Of a stretch of 23,917 nt of DNA, positions 5,990 to 13,960 are shown piece by piece. Made by a program: the position numbers and the translations under genes. How positions within the stretch are numbered: position 1 is the first letter of the stretch; each line of letters opens with the position of its first letter. The notes beneath the pieces were generated by a model, which was given only the letters and a program-made list of their open reading frames with translations, searched no databases and was not told where the DNA came from. The stretch comes from an uncultured Solobacterium sp. (lineage in GTDB: Bacteria > Bacillota_I > Bacilli_A > Erysipelotrichales > Erysipelotrichaceae), in contig URHY01000030.1 of assembly GCA_900547815.1 (NCBI GenBank), positions 1 through 23,917 of the forward strand, read 5' to 3'.

Positions 5990-6865
5990 ATGAAAAAAAC
6001 AAATTATGTAAAAGATGTATTGGTTGTATTATTAGGAAATTTTATGGTGGCAGTATCCGTTGCTTTTTTTGTTTTACCAAATAATACATTAACTGGAGGC
6101 GTAGCCGGTGTGGCAGTGGCATTAAAACCGTTGTTGCCATTTATTCCATCGGTATGGTTGATCAACATATTGATGATTGGACTTTATATTGTGGGAGCCA
6201 TTTTTTTAGGAAAGGCATTCGCATTGAAATCATTGATTTCAACATTTAGTTATTCGTTTTTTGTCTCAACATTAACTTATGTTACAACTTTATTTCCAAA
6301 AGATACATTTGTGATGCAACCCATGTTGGCAAGTATTTATTGTGGGTTGATTTCAGGTATTGGCTTAGGACTATGTTTTAGAGTAAACGCAAGTACAGGA
6401 GGAATGGATATTCCAGCCTTGTTGATTCATAAATATACGCATATTTCTTCAGGAAATTCCGTAATGATCATTGACGCGTTAACTGTACTTTTAGGTATGT
6501 CTACTTATGGTGTAGAACCAGCCTTGATTGGAGTTTTATCAGTATTTACATCTGGTTTTGCGATTGATAAAACAATTTTGATTGGTTCAAGTACAGCAAT
6601 CAACTGTATGGTTATTTCAGATCAATGGATTGAAATTAAAAATCATGTATTAGACAAAATGAAACGTGGAGTTACTATTTTAGAAGGTAAGGGTGGATAT
6701 ACAAATGAATCTAAACCTGTATTGATGATTGTTATTCCACAAAAAATGTATTCGAATTTAGAACATGAAATCATGAAGGTGGATCCAAGAGCGTTTATTA
6801 TCGTGAATAGTGTTCATGAAGTCGATGGTGAAGGATTTACTTATGAATTGGAGGATTTAAAGTGA
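5990..6865 (+). CDS. YitT family membrane protein (YitT_membrane + DUF2179)
   Basis: A 291-residue protein from the ATG at 5990, chosen because GGGGAGG lies just before it. The same frame is open 19 codons further upstream to an ATG at 5933, but that part overlaps the preceding terminator and has no ribosome site. Five hydrophobic segments fill residues about 10-200, with FFVLPNNTLTGGVAGVA near the N-terminus and RVNASTGGMDIPALL in the middle, both typical of the family. The last 75 or so residues (VTILEGKGGYTNESKPVLMIVI…) are the soluble DUF2179 domain. Function of the family is not settled. It is first in a three-gene operon and overlaps the next gene by four bases. Confidence 0.92.
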   Translation: MKKTNYVKDVLVVLLGNFMVAVSVAFFVLPNNTLTGGVAGVAVALKPLLPFIPSVWLINILMIGLYIVGAIFLGKAFALKSLISTFSYSFFVSTLTYVTTLFPKDTFVMQPMLASIYCGLISGIGLGLCFRVNASTGGMDIPALLIHKYTHISSGNSVMIIDALTVLLGMSTYGVEPALIGVLSVFTSGFAIDKTILIGSSTAINCMVISDQWIEIKNHVLDKMKRGVTILEGKGGYTNESKPVLMIVIPQKMYSNLEHEIMKVDPRAFIIVNSVHEVDGEGFTYELEDLK

Positions 6866-7671
6866 CGACAAAATTAGTTATTTGTGACATTGATGCTACA
6901 TTAGTCAATGAGAAAAAAGAATTAACACCTAGAACGAAGAAAGCTTTAATTCAGCTTCATGAAAAAGGCATTTATTTTGGGATTGCCTCAGGTCGTCCGG
7001 CCGATGAATTAAAACGAAATAAAGAGTATTGGGATTTACCTTTTGACTTTGACTTTGTGGTAGGAATGAATGGTGCAGAACTTTGGGATGGAGTGCACCA
7101 AAAATTCTACAGTTATTTCATGATGCAAAAAGAATGGCTAAAAGAAACCATGGAAATCATGAAAGTTGTCAAATGTAATCCAATGATATATTGGGATGGA
7201 AAGATTCGTTGTGTTCATATTGATGATTGGATGATTCATTCGGCTTCTACATCGCATAAAGAATTGGAAATTGTAAAATTAGAAGATTTCTATGCACATG
7301 AAAACGCAAAAATCATGTTCCGTATGAAAGAAGAGGATATGCCTAAGGCAGAAGCTTGGGTAAAAGAACATCCAAATCCTTATTATCATGGTTTTAAAAC
7401 ACAATCCACACTACTTGAATTTTGTGATAAAAGAATCAATAAGGGGTATGGACTACAAAAAATATGCGAACTCAATGATATAGATATAAATGATGTCATG
7501 GCCTTTGGAGATACATCCAATGATAATGACATGTTAAAAGTGGCTGGTTGCGGTGTTTGTATGATCAATGGTACGGATGATACAAAAGCTTGTGCTAATG
7601 CCATCACTAAACAGGATAATGAGCATGATGGTTTAGCTATTTATTTAGAAGAAAGTGGGATCCTATGCTAA
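6862..7671 (+). CDS. Cof-type HAD-IIB sugar-phosphatase-like hydrolase
   Basis: A 269-residue cytoplasmic phosphatase of the HAD superfamily. Motif I is CDIDATLV with nucleophile D9 and D11 (alanine replaces the more usual glycine at 12), motif II S43 in IASGRP, motif III K194, and motif IV GDTSNDNDM with D217, N220 and D221. The cap between about 85 and 185 fits the Cof (IIB) type, which typically hydrolyses sugar phosphates or related phosphoesters. The start is GTG within the GTGA overlap of the yitT stop, with GGAGG seven bases upstream. It overlaps the next gene by seven bases, so the three genes form one tightly coupled operon. The substrate cannot be told. Confidence 0.93.
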   Translation: MTTKLVICDIDATLVNEKKELTPRTKKALIQLHEKGIYFGIASGRPADELKRNKEYWDLPFDFDFVVGMNGAELWDGVHQKFYSYFMMQKEWLKETMEIMKVVKCNPMIYWDGKIRCVHIDDWMIHSASTSHKELEIVKLEDFYAHENAKIMFRMKEEDMPKAEAWVKEHPNPYYHGFKTQSTLLEFCDKRINKGYGLQKICELNDIDINDVMAFGDTSNDNDMLKVAGCGVCMINGTDDTKACANAITKQDNEHDGLAIYLEESGILC

Positions 7672-8888
7672 AAGTATGCGTAATTGGAGGAGGACCTGCC
7701 GGTTTAATGGCTGCTTATACAGCTCGTTTAGAAGGGCATCAAGTTGAATTGTTTGAAAAGAACAAGCAATTGGGTAAGAAATTACAACTCACAGGTCATG
7801 GGCGTTGTAATGTGACGAATAATTGTTCAAAAGATGAATTCTTTAAGCATGTTGTGCACAATGAAAAATTCTTATATAGCCCATTCTCACAATTTTCTAA
7901 CTTAGATATGATCAAATTTTTAAAATCCAATGGTTTACCTACGATTGAAGAAGATCACGGACGTATGTTTCCAGGTTCAAATTCAAGTCAAGACATTGTT
8001 TTATTGTTTGTAGAACTTTTACGTAAAAACAATGTCATCCTACATATGGATGAAGCTTGTACAAATGTAGTTGTTGAAGAGAATCGAGTTGTTGGAATCA
8101 AAACGGATAAAGGAACATATTCATTTGATGTAGTCATTGTCGCAACGGGAGGAAAATCATTTGTATCCACAGGAAGTAGTGGAGATGGATATAAATGGGC
8201 AGAAGCATTGGATATAAAAGTTAGTAATCTATATCCTGGATTGGTTTCATTACAAACTAGAGAAGACTTTGATTTGGCAGGTCTGTCCTTGTCTAATGTT
8301 GGAATTCAGGTAAAAAAAGATAAAAAGTTTCTTTATAAAGAATGCGGTGATATTTTATTTACCCATGAAGGTTTAAGTGGACCTGGCATTTTGATAATGT
8401 CAAGTTATGTTATCAACAAAGATCCCAAAAGAATTATATTGGATTTGATTCCAAATAAATCAGTTGATGAAGTTGATGCTCTTTTGCTAGAGAGAATGAG
8501 CAGTCTTTCAAATAAACAATTAAAACATATATTAGAAATGATGATTCCAAAGCGATTGGTTCAATATATTATGAATCAATTAAATATTGATGTTAATTTA
8601 AAAGCCAATGAAACAACAAAAGCACAAAGGAGAAGTATTAGTGAATTGTTGAAGTGTTTAAGCTTTGAAATTGTAAATTTTGCCGGCTTTGAACAAGCCA
8701 TGGTTACTGTTGGCGGAATCAAGACAAATCAAATTCAGCCTCAGACAATGGAGACTAAGAAAATTAAAGGTTTAAAATTTGCGGGAGAAGTTTTAGATTT
8801 GGATGCACAAACAGGTGGATACAATCTGCAAATCGCATGGACAACTGGATATGTTGCAGGAAGTACATTAAAAGAAGGGGCTAATTAA
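7665..8888 (+). CDS. HI0933/YhiN-family NAD(P)/FAD-dependent oxidoreductase
   Basis: A 407-residue flavoprotein. The N-terminal CVIGGGPAGLMAA (about 5-17) is the FAD dinucleotide-binding motif with E30/E31 at the end of the second strand. LTGHGRCNVTNN (42-53) is the signature of the HI0933 (YhiN/BaiN-like) family. The C-terminal part (MVTVGGIKT…GLKFAGEVLDLDAQTGGYNLQIAWTTGY) is the usual second FAD-contacting segment. Length about 400 is typical. BaiN, a member of this family in Clostridium scindens, has been linked to bile acid reduction, but most members have no known substrate, so no such role should be assumed. It is third in the operon and its stop overlaps the convergent msrA stop. Confidence 0.92.
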   Translation: MLKVCVIGGGPAGLMAAYTARLEGHQVELFEKNKQLGKKLQLTGHGRCNVTNNCSKDEFFKHVVHNEKFLYSPFSQFSNLDMIKFLKSNGLPTIEEDHGRMFPGSNSSQDIVLLFVELLRKNNVILHMDEACTNVVVEENRVVGIKTDKGTYSFDVVIVATGGKSFVSTGSSGDGYKWAEALDIKVSNLYPGLVSLQTREDFDLAGLSLSNVGIQVKKDKKFLYKECGDILFTHEGLSGPGILIMSSYVINKDPKRIILDLIPNKSVDEVDALLLERMSSLSNKQLKHILEMMIPKRLVQYIMNQLNIDVNLKANETTKAQRRSISELLKCLSFEIVNFAGFEQAMVTVGGIKTNQIQPQTMETKKIKGLKFAGEVLDLDAQTGGYNLQIAWTTGYVAGSTLKEGAN

Positions 8889-8899
8889 AGTCCCTTCTT
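8872..8899. terminator. Hairpin shared by two convergent genes
   Basis: AAGAAGGG (8872-8879) pairs perfectly with CCCTTCTT (8892-8899). The loop contains both stop codons (8885-8888). T content after it is modest on both strands (AAATTTT on plus, TTTAAT on minus), so it may end transcription weakly in either direction. Confidence 0.55.
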
Positions 8900-9379
8900 A
8901 AATTTTGATGCAGGAATATGACAATAAGCACCTGGATTTTTGTCTAGATATTTTTGATGATATTCTTCGGCATTAAAAAAGTTTTTTAGCGGTTCAAGTT
9001 CAACAGCTAATTTTGAATCATATTTCTTTTGGATTTCGTTGTATTTAGTTTGAATGATATCTAAATCCGTTTTTTCCACATAATAAATACCTGTACGATA
9101 GGAAATACCAATATCTTCACCTTGCTGATTGATAGATACTGGATCAATAATATCAAAGTATAAATCTAGTATTTTAGAAAGTGAGATAAGTGTGCTATCG
9201 TATTGTATTTTTAAAGTCTCTGCATGACCTGTAAGTCCTACCTTAACATCTTTATATTCTGGATTCTCTGTATTACCATTTGCGTATCCAACTGTTGTCT
9301 TTAAGATTCCGTCAAATTGATCAAAGTAATGTTGTACACCCCAGAAGCATCCACCAGCTAAATATATTGTTTTTATCAT
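8885..9379 (-). CDS. msrA: Peptide methionine sulfoxide reductase A
   Basis: MsrA reduces methionine-S-sulfoxide in proteins in the cytoplasm. This 164-residue protein has the catalytic GGCFWG motif with C11 near the N-terminus, then VGYANG and GHAE (E54), and IDPVSINQQGEDIGISYRTGIYY, all family hallmarks. A second cysteine, C153 in AYCHI, is a candidate resolving residue. It overlaps the upstream nuclease-like gene by four bases (ATGA) on the minus strand, so both are translated as a pair. No methionine-R reductase domain is attached. Confidence 0.96.
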   Translation of the reverse strand: MIKTIYLAGGCFWGVQHYFDQFDGILKTTVGYANGNTENPEYKDVKVGLTGHAETLKIQYDSTLISLSKILDLYFDIIDPVSINQQGEDIGISYRTGIYYVEKTDLDIIQTKYNEIQKKYDSKLAVELEPLKNFFNAEEYHQKYLDKNPGAYCHIPASKFKKGL

Positions 9380-10116
9380 TTTAGTTTATAATATTTTCCT
9401 TTCGAATCTTTTTTATATCTACCCACTTTTTTTGCATAATCACTCTCAATCCATTTTGAAAGTTTGCATTTCTTTTGTTTGTTGGCTAAGATAGGCATTA
9501 AATACTTGCTTAAATCATCAATCGATGCATAGCGTGTATTGATTTTAGGATATTTTTTTAAGGCTTCTAAAACTTCTTCATCACTAGCCTCATCTGGTTT
9601 TTGGTTGGATTGTTGCTTCTTTACTTTTTGAACTGTTTTTGGCTGATCTTCTTTTAACGGTAATAAGAATGGATCTCTTGTTTGTAAGATTTCAATATCG
9701 ATGTCTTTGCCTTGAAACATTAAAGCTTGTTTAATACCATGAAACCCTTGGTCATTTGTGACAAGAAGAATTTTTTTAGGTACGACATTGGCAACAACTT
9801 GACCGAGTAGTGTCGCACAATAGATGTCCGCAAAATTCTTTTGACTTTGATGAGTGTTAAAACAATAGGAATTGGGAAAATCCTTGGCAATCGTAAAGAT
9901 TTGTTGCCATGCTTTTTGTCCTATTTTTTCAAAATTTCCAAAGAAAAAGAAAACGCTAGGACTTGTTGCGTTAAGTGTTTTAATATCAAATTGCTGAACA
10001 TTTTCGCAGTCAATACAATAGAGTGTATAGTCTTCAAAATTATCGATTTTGATATTTTGAGGAGAAAAACTCATGCATTGTGAAAAAGTTCCAATTGAAA
10101 AATTAAGTTGTGACAT
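9376..10116 (-). CDS. NYN/PIN-like domain protein (putative ribonuclease)
   Basis: From the chosen ATG at 10116 this is 246 residues; an earlier in-frame ATG at 10125 directly abuts the GAAAGG ribosome site, so the later one (nine-base spacing) is better. Numbered from the longer form, LYCIDCENVQ (D39, E41, N42), FADIYCATLLGQ (D100) and LLVTNDQGFHGI (D125) give the acidic residues of a PIN-like metal-dependent nuclease fold, in the order seen in NYN-domain proteins. A lysine- and glutamine-rich linker (about 155-180) leads to a basic C-terminal domain (about 180-249, ALKKYPKINTRY…KWIESDYAKKVGRYKKD) that may bind RNA. Nuclease activity is inferred. It is the first gene of a pair with msrA. Confidence 0.68.
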   Translation of the reverse strand: MSQLNFSIGTFSQCMSFSPQNIKIDNFEDYTLYCIDCENVQQFDIKTLNATSPSVFFFFGNFEKIGQKAWQQIFTIAKDFPNSYCFNTHQSQKNFADIYCATLLGQVVANVVPKKILLVTNDQGFHGIKQALMFQGKDIDIEILQTRDPFLLPLKEDQPKTVQKVKKQQSNQKPDEASDEEVLEALKKYPKINTRYASIDDLSKYLMPILANKQKKCKLSKWIESDYAKKVGRYKKDSKGKYYKLK

Positions 10117-10125
10117 TTTATTCAT

Positions 10126-10144
10126 CCTTTCGTAAATAATTATA
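10126..10144 (-). promoter_or_regulatory. Minus-strand extended -10 promoter and ribosome site for the NYN gene
   Basis: Read on the minus strand, TGGTATAAT (TATAAT at 10144-10139) is an extended -10 box, and CGAAAGG (10132-10126) is the ribosome site. No good -35 is visible. Confidence 0.6.
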
Positions 10145-10158
10145 CCACATCGTGGTAT
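10142..10158. promoter_or_regulatory. Perfect 17-bp inverted repeat between divergent promoters
   Basis: ATACCAC (10142-10148) and GTGGTAT (10152-10158) are perfect inverted arms around ATC. The left arm overlaps the minus-strand -10, and the right arm falls where the plus-strand -35 should be. It could be an operator acting on both promoters. It does not match Rex, LexA, CcpA or CIRCE sites as I know them. Confidence 0.55.
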
Positions 10159-10172
10159 TCTTTCCGTTTATT

Positions 10173-10198
10173 TGTTATAATAAGCTTCAAAGGGGGAG
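10173..10198 (+). promoter_or_regulatory. Extended -10 promoter and ribosome site of the rodZ-recA operon
   Basis: TGTTATAAT (TATAAT at 10176-10181) is an extended -10 without a recognisable -35. AGGGGGAG (10191-10198) precedes the GTG start at 10204. Confidence 0.6.
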
Positions 10199-10203
10199 TT
10201 TTA

Positions 10204-11259
10204 GTGGCATATTATCACATCTTAAAAGAACGTCGTACAAACCTAAAACTTTCCATTCAGGATGTTTCAAATCAGACGCGTTTAGCGCCTCAATATATAC
10301 AAGCAATCGAAGAACATAACTTAGATGTATTCTCCGATGACTTTTCTTTTGTTCGTTATTTTGTACATGCATATTCAGATGCGATTGGTGTTAATTGGCA
10401 GGCAATTGCAGATGAAGTGGATATGGATATTAATGAAGTTGCTCATCAAAGAGATATGGCTTTGACCATGGCACAAAGACGTATGGTGCAGCAAATGCCT
10501 AGTGTTCAAAAAACCAAAAAGTCAACAAAGAAAAAGAAAAAATCGTGGTTTCAAAAACATGTGAGCCGTACAAGTTCTTCATTAAGTACAAATCAATCGC
10601 AATTGATCAAAGTGCTTGTCCTGATTGGAATCGTGTGTTTATGCGTTTTATCTGTTATTAATTTTGGGCTTCGTGCAATTTCTAATCAAAAATTAGCAAC
10701 GCAAGAAGCTTTACGTCAAGAACAGCTTTCAAAGAAAGAGGAAGAAACTAACAAATTGGCAAATCAGCGTAAAAAGGCAAAGGAAGCTGAGGCTTTGGTT
10801 GTTGAAAAAATGAGCGATGAGACCAATGCATATCAAATTTCAAATATTCAATCGGATGTAAAAACATTAGATTTGAGTATAACACTTCCAACAAAATCTA
10901 AAATCACTGTGACTAAAGATGACACAGTAATCAATGATAGTTCAAAAGTATATACGGGTACATTTACGCAAAGTTTAGAGTTATCTGAGAATTGTACTTT
11001 TGAAATCAGCATAGAAACATATTCAGACAACTCAATTACAGTTGGAGGAAAAGAGATTTCTTTTGATAAAACAGGATGGCAAGAAGGAGAACCTGCTGTA
11101 ATTACTTTACAAATTGGAGAAGGAAATCCAAATGCGAAAAAAGAAGAGTATTCACAATATGATGACAACTATTATGATTACTCTAATGAATATTATGCAC
11201 AAGGGGAGGATTATAACTATGGCCAAGATGAATATACCGAACAGACTAACGATTATTAG
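10204..11259 (+). CDS. rodZ: RodZ-like cell-shape protein (helix-turn-helix, TM, DUF4115)
   Basis: A 351-residue protein starting at GTG, supported by AGGGGGAG five bases upstream. Residues 1-85 are a RodZ-type helix-turn-helix domain (LKERRTNLKLSIQDVSNQTRLAPQYIQAIEEHN). A lysine-rich stretch (103-118) is followed by one membrane segment (about 135-155), a charged coiled-coil-like region (160-200) and a beta-rich outer domain (about 212-310). It ends in a Tyr/Asp/Glu/Asn-rich tail (about 316-351). RodZ links MreB to the wall-synthesis machinery. The order rodZ-pgsA-cinA-recA matches ymfM-pgsA-cinA-recA of Bacillus subtilis. The tail coding sequence also carries the pgsA ribosome site and start (41-base overlap). 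Confidence 0.88.
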   Translation: MAYYHILKERRTNLKLSIQDVSNQTRLAPQYIQAIEEHNLDVFSDDFSFVRYFVHAYSDAIGVNWQAIADEVDMDINEVAHQRDMALTMAQRRMVQQMPSVQKTKKSTKKKKKSWFQKHVSRTSSSLSTNQSQLIKVLVLIGIVCLCVLSVINFGLRAISNQKLATQEALRQEQLSKKEEETNKLANQRKKAKEAEALVVEKMSDETNAYQISNIQSDVKTLDLSITLPTKSKITVTKDDTVINDSSKVYTGTFTQSLELSENCTFEISIETYSDNSITVGGKEISFDKTGWQEGEPAVITLQIGEGNPNAKKEEYSQYDDNYYDYSNEYYAQGEDYNYGQDEYTEQTNDY

Positions 11260-11806
11260 AATTTTATTGGTTCCTGTAGTTGTAGCTGTATATCTTTGCA
11301 TGGATCCAACCGTATGTGTGATTGACAAAACAAGTGGTCTAGCACTTCGTGATGTGATTGCGTTTGTGATTTTTGCGGTTGCGAGCATTACTGATTTTTT
11401 TGATGGAATGTTGGCAAGAAAGAATAATTGGATTACTTCTTTTGGCAAATTTGCTGATCCTATCGCAGATAAGATGTTAGTGAATACTGTATTGATTTTG
11501 ATGGTTTACTTTCATCAGGCAAACGTTATTGCCGTATTATTAATGATCGCGCGAGATTTAATTGTTGATGGTTTAAGAATGAGTGCTGCAAATTCAGGCG
11601 AAGTTGTCAGCGCAGGGATTTTTGGAAAGTTAAAAACTGTACTACAAATGTTTGCACTTGTATTCTTATTGTTGAAAGATTGGCCATTTGTCTATATGGG
11701 TATTTGTATGGATCAAATATTGTTGTGGGCAGCAACAGCGGCTTCTTTATATAGTGGACTCATTTATTTCAATCAATTAAAAAAATACGTTTTGGAGACG
11801 ATGTAA
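11219..11806 (+). CDS. pgsA: CDP-diacylglycerol--glycerol-3-phosphate 3-phosphatidyltransferase
   Basis: This integral membrane enzyme makes phosphatidylglycerol phosphate from CDP-diacylglycerol and glycerol 3-phosphate. From the ATG at 11219 it has 195 residues. GGGGAGGA (11203-11210), eight bases before that ATG, decides the start; an in-frame ATG at 11114 lies deep in rodZ and has none. The CDP-alcohol phosphotransferase motif is complete: D62-G63-x2-A66-R67-x8-G76-x3-D80-x3-D84. The N-terminal MNIPNRLTIIRILLVPVVV is also typical. Its TAA overlaps the next ATG by one base. Confidence 0.96.
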   Translation: MAKMNIPNRLTIIRILLVPVVVAVYLCMDPTVCVIDKTSGLALRDVIAFVIFAVASITDFFDGMLARKNNWITSFGKFADPIADKMLVNTVLILMVYFHQANVIAVLLMIARDLIVDGLRMSAANSGEVVSAGIFGKLKTVLQMFALVFLLLKDWPFVYMGICMDQILLWAATAASLYSGLIYFNQLKKYVLETM

Positions 11807-12300
11807 TGAATGACGCAAAACAACTTGTATCTTTATGTACAAAAAATCATTTAACAATTTCTAGCTGTGAAAGCTTAACAGCTGGTTTATTTACGAGTAC
11901 GATTGCTTCAATACCTGGGGCAAGCGCCATGTTAAAAGGTGGCTTAGTGACTTATTTTACACCAATGAAAAGTGTATTAGCTCATGTGGATGTGAACTTA
12001 ATTCAAAGACATGGTGTAATCAGTGAAGAGTGTGCCTATGCTATGGCCAAAAATACAAGAGAAATTATGGATGTGGATTATTGTATTTCTTTTACCGGGA
12101 ATGCTGGACCGGATACTTGGGAAGAAAAACCAGCAGGAAGAGTATATTGTGCAATCGCCTCTAAAAAATCAGTTCATGTATATGGCTTTCAATGTACAGG
12201 CTTATCTAGAAATGAAGTTAGAGAACATGTTGTTATGCAAATGATAGATATATTGATACAAATAATTCAAAAGGAGAATTTATGCCAAAAGAAAAAGTAG
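11806..12300 (+). CDS. pncC: Nicotinamide-nucleotide amidase, stand-alone CinA C-terminal domain
   Basis: A 164-residue protein that matches only the C-terminal domain of CinA (PF02464). [28 protein letters not shown] (about 19-46) corresponds to the ESxTxG catalytic-serine region, and FTGNAGPD and GRVYCAIA follow as expected. The domain deamidates nicotinamide mononucleotide to nicotinate mononucleotide. The N-terminal molybdopterin-binding-like half of full-length CinA (about 250 residues) is absent, as in PncC/YgaD-type proteins. The position between pgsA and recA is that of cinA in Bacillota. It starts on the pgsA stop (TAATG), and its last 19 bases overlap recA. Confidence 0.93.
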   Translation: MNDAKQLVSLCTKNHLTISSCESLTAGLFTSTIASIPGASAMLKGGLVTYFTPMKSVLAHVDVNLIQRHGVISEECAYAMAKNTREIMDVDYCISFTGNAGPDTWEEKPAGRVYCAIASKKSVHVYGFQCTGLSRNEVREHVVMQMIDILIQIIQKENLCQKKK

Positions 12301-13298
12301 AAACAAATAAAGATAAACTTTTAAGTGATGTTTTAAATGAAATCGAAAGGGAATATGGTAAAGGTTCTGTCATGAAATTAGGCGATAGAGCGGCTGTTGA
12401 CATTGAACCTATTCCTTCAGGAAGTTTACTTTTAGATGATGCCTTGGGTATTGGCGGATACCCAAAAGGAAGAATTATTGAAATCTTCGGTCCGGAATCC
12501 AGTGGTAAAACAACACTTGCGTTACATGCCGTTGCAGAAGTTCAAAAAAAGGGTGGGCGTGCCGCATTTATTGATGCAGAAAACGCAATTGATCCTGTAT
12601 ACGCAAAAAATTTAGGTGTTAACATTGATGAGTTGATCTTGTCTCAACCAGATTCAGGTGAACAAGGATTAGACATTATGTTGATGCTTGTAGAGAGTGG
12701 AGCTGTAGATTTGGTTGTTGTAGATAGTGTAGCTGCATTAGTTCCACAAGCTGAATTAGATGGTGAAATGGGAGATAATCAAGTTGGATTACAGGCTCGT
12801 ATGATGTCAAAGGCAATGCGTAAACTTGCTGGTGCTATGAATCAAAATGATTGTACAGCTATCTTTATTAACCAACTTCGTGAAAAAGTAGGTGTTATCT
12901 ATGGAAATCCAGAAACAACGCCTGGAGGTCGTGCTTTAAAATTCTACTCATCTGTACGTGTTGATATTCGTAAAGCAGATGCCATTAAAAATGGTACGGA
13001 TATTGTAGGAAATAAAGTAAAAGTTAAAATTGTTAAGAATAAGGTAGCTCCTCCATTTAAATCCGCTGTATTAGAAATTATGTATGGTGAAGGAATCTCT
13101 TATATTAGTGAACTATTAGATTTATGTGTCGATGCTAATATTGTAAAAAAAGCAGGGGCATGGTTCAGTTATGAGGGAGAAAAAATTGGACAGGGGAAAG
13201 AGGCTGCCAAAGCTTATATCAAGGCAAATCCAGAATTCAAATCAATGCTTGAAGAGAAATTAAAGGAGTTTAGAACAAACAAAGATGTTGAAGAATAA
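12282..13298 (+). CDS. recA: Recombinase RecA
   Basis: The central homologous-recombination ATPase, 338 residues. Walker A is GPESSGKT (70-77), the catalytic-glutamate stretch is [10 protein letters not shown] (E100), the Walker B region [14 protein letters not shown], and loop L1/L2 landmarks [22 protein letters not shown] and [28 protein letters not shown] are intact. The histidine usual after the catalytic glutamate (AEHALDP) is asparagine here. AAGGAG lies six bases before the ATG, inside pncC. I see no LexA-type site upstream, so SOS control at this point is not evident. The terminator directly follows. Confidence 0.98.
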   Translation: MPKEKVETNKDKLLSDVLNEIEREYGKGSVMKLGDRAAVDIEPIPSGSLLLDDALGIGGYPKGRIIEIFGPESSGKTTLALHAVAEVQKKGGRAAFIDAENAIDPVYAKNLGVNIDELILSQPDSGEQGLDIMLMLVESGAVDLVVVDSVAALVPQAELDGEMGDNQVGLQARMMSKAMRKLAGAMNQNDCTAIFINQLREKVGVIYGNPETTPGGRALKFYSSVRVDIRKADAIKNGTDIVGNKVKVKIVKNKVAPPFKSAVLEIMYGEGISYISELLDLCVDANIVKKAGAWFSYEGEKIGQGKEAAKAYIKANPEFKSMLEEKLKEFRTNKDVEE

Positions 13299-13326
13299 GA
13301 GTTCTGTGTAGAACTCTTATTTTCGT
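13295..13326 (+). terminator. Terminator between recA and the nicotinamidase gene
   Basis: ATAAGAGTTCT (13295-13305) and AGAACTCTTAT (13310-13320) form a perfect 11-bp stem with a GTGT loop. The T run is short (TTTTCGTTT), so some read-through into the next gene, which starts 13 bases later, is likely. Confidence 0.7.
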
Positions 13327-13338
13327 TTAGAGGTATAT

Positions 13339-13950
13339 ATGGCACGTTTAGAAAATAAGAATTATAAACCCATTCAAAAAAATGAATTAAATGACCCCGT
13401 AGTATTTGTAGTAGATATGATAAAAGGATTTGTGAATATAGGTCCACTTCATGATGAAGCTATTGGCGACATAGAAAAGAATATTGAAAATCTTTTAACT
13501 CTTTTAGAGTGCAACAATGTTTTTGTGTGTGATTCACATCCACCAAAGACGCGTGAATTCAATTCGTTTCCAGCACATTGTGTAATTGGAAGTGAAGAAT
13601 CTGAAGTAGTTGATTCTTTAAAGCCGTTTGTGAAACATGTCATCAAGAAGAACAGTACGAATACGTTTATGGCACCTGAATTTGAAGAGTTTTTAAATTC
13701 AGATTTGAAATATTATCGTGATATAATTGTGACAGGTTGTTGTACAGATCTTTGTGTGCTTCATTTTGTATTAAGTTTAAATACTTGGTTCAATGAACAC
13801 AATATGAATGAATATCGTATTATCGTAGTTGAAAACTGTACAGAAACCTATCATATACCAGAGATACATGAAGCTACATTCTTTAATGATGTCGCATTTA
13901 GAATGATGGAAATGAATGGTATTCAAGTTGTTTCTGAAGTAAGGGAGTAA
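13339..13950 (+). CDS. pncA: Nicotinamidase (isochorismatase-like cysteine hydrolase)
   Basis: A 203-residue protein of the isochorismatase-like fold. D26 in VVDMIKGF, a lysine in HVIKKNS (K103 or K104) and C139 in GCCTDLCV form the expected Asp-Lys-Cys triad. CDSHPP (D65, H67) followed by FPAHC (H80) gives the metal-binding residues seen in PncA-type nicotinamidases, which other isochorismatase-family enzymes lack. It would convert nicotinamide to nicotinate. That fits the next gene, which uses nicotinate, ten bases downstream. AGAGGT is the ribosome site. No separate promoter is visible in the short gap after the recA terminator. Confidence 0.87.
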   Translation: MARLENKNYKPIQKNELNDPVVFVVDMIKGFVNIGPLHDEAIGDIEKNIENLLTLLECNNVFVCDSHPPKTREFNSFPAHCVIGSEESEVVDSLKPFVKHVIKKNSTNTFMAPEFEEFLNSDLKYYRDIIVTGCCTDLCVLHFVLSLNTWFNEHNMNEYRIIVVENCTETYHIPEIHEATFFNDVAFRMMEMNGIQVVSEVRE

Positions 13951-13960
13951 AGATTATAAA

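Noticed and set aside
7665..8888. Call as bile-acid reductase BaiN
   Set aside because: The family is broad and present in many bacteria without bile acid metabolism; no other bai genes are in the window.
10848..11168. Minus-strand open frame of 106 codons inside rodZ
   Set aside because: Antisense shadow of the rodZ coding region; no start signals and no family features.
12221..12233. GAACATGTTG about 50 bases upstream of recA as a LexA (SOS) box
   Set aside because: Gram-positive LexA sites need GAAC-N4-GTTC; the second half-site here is out of register. It also lies within pncC code.
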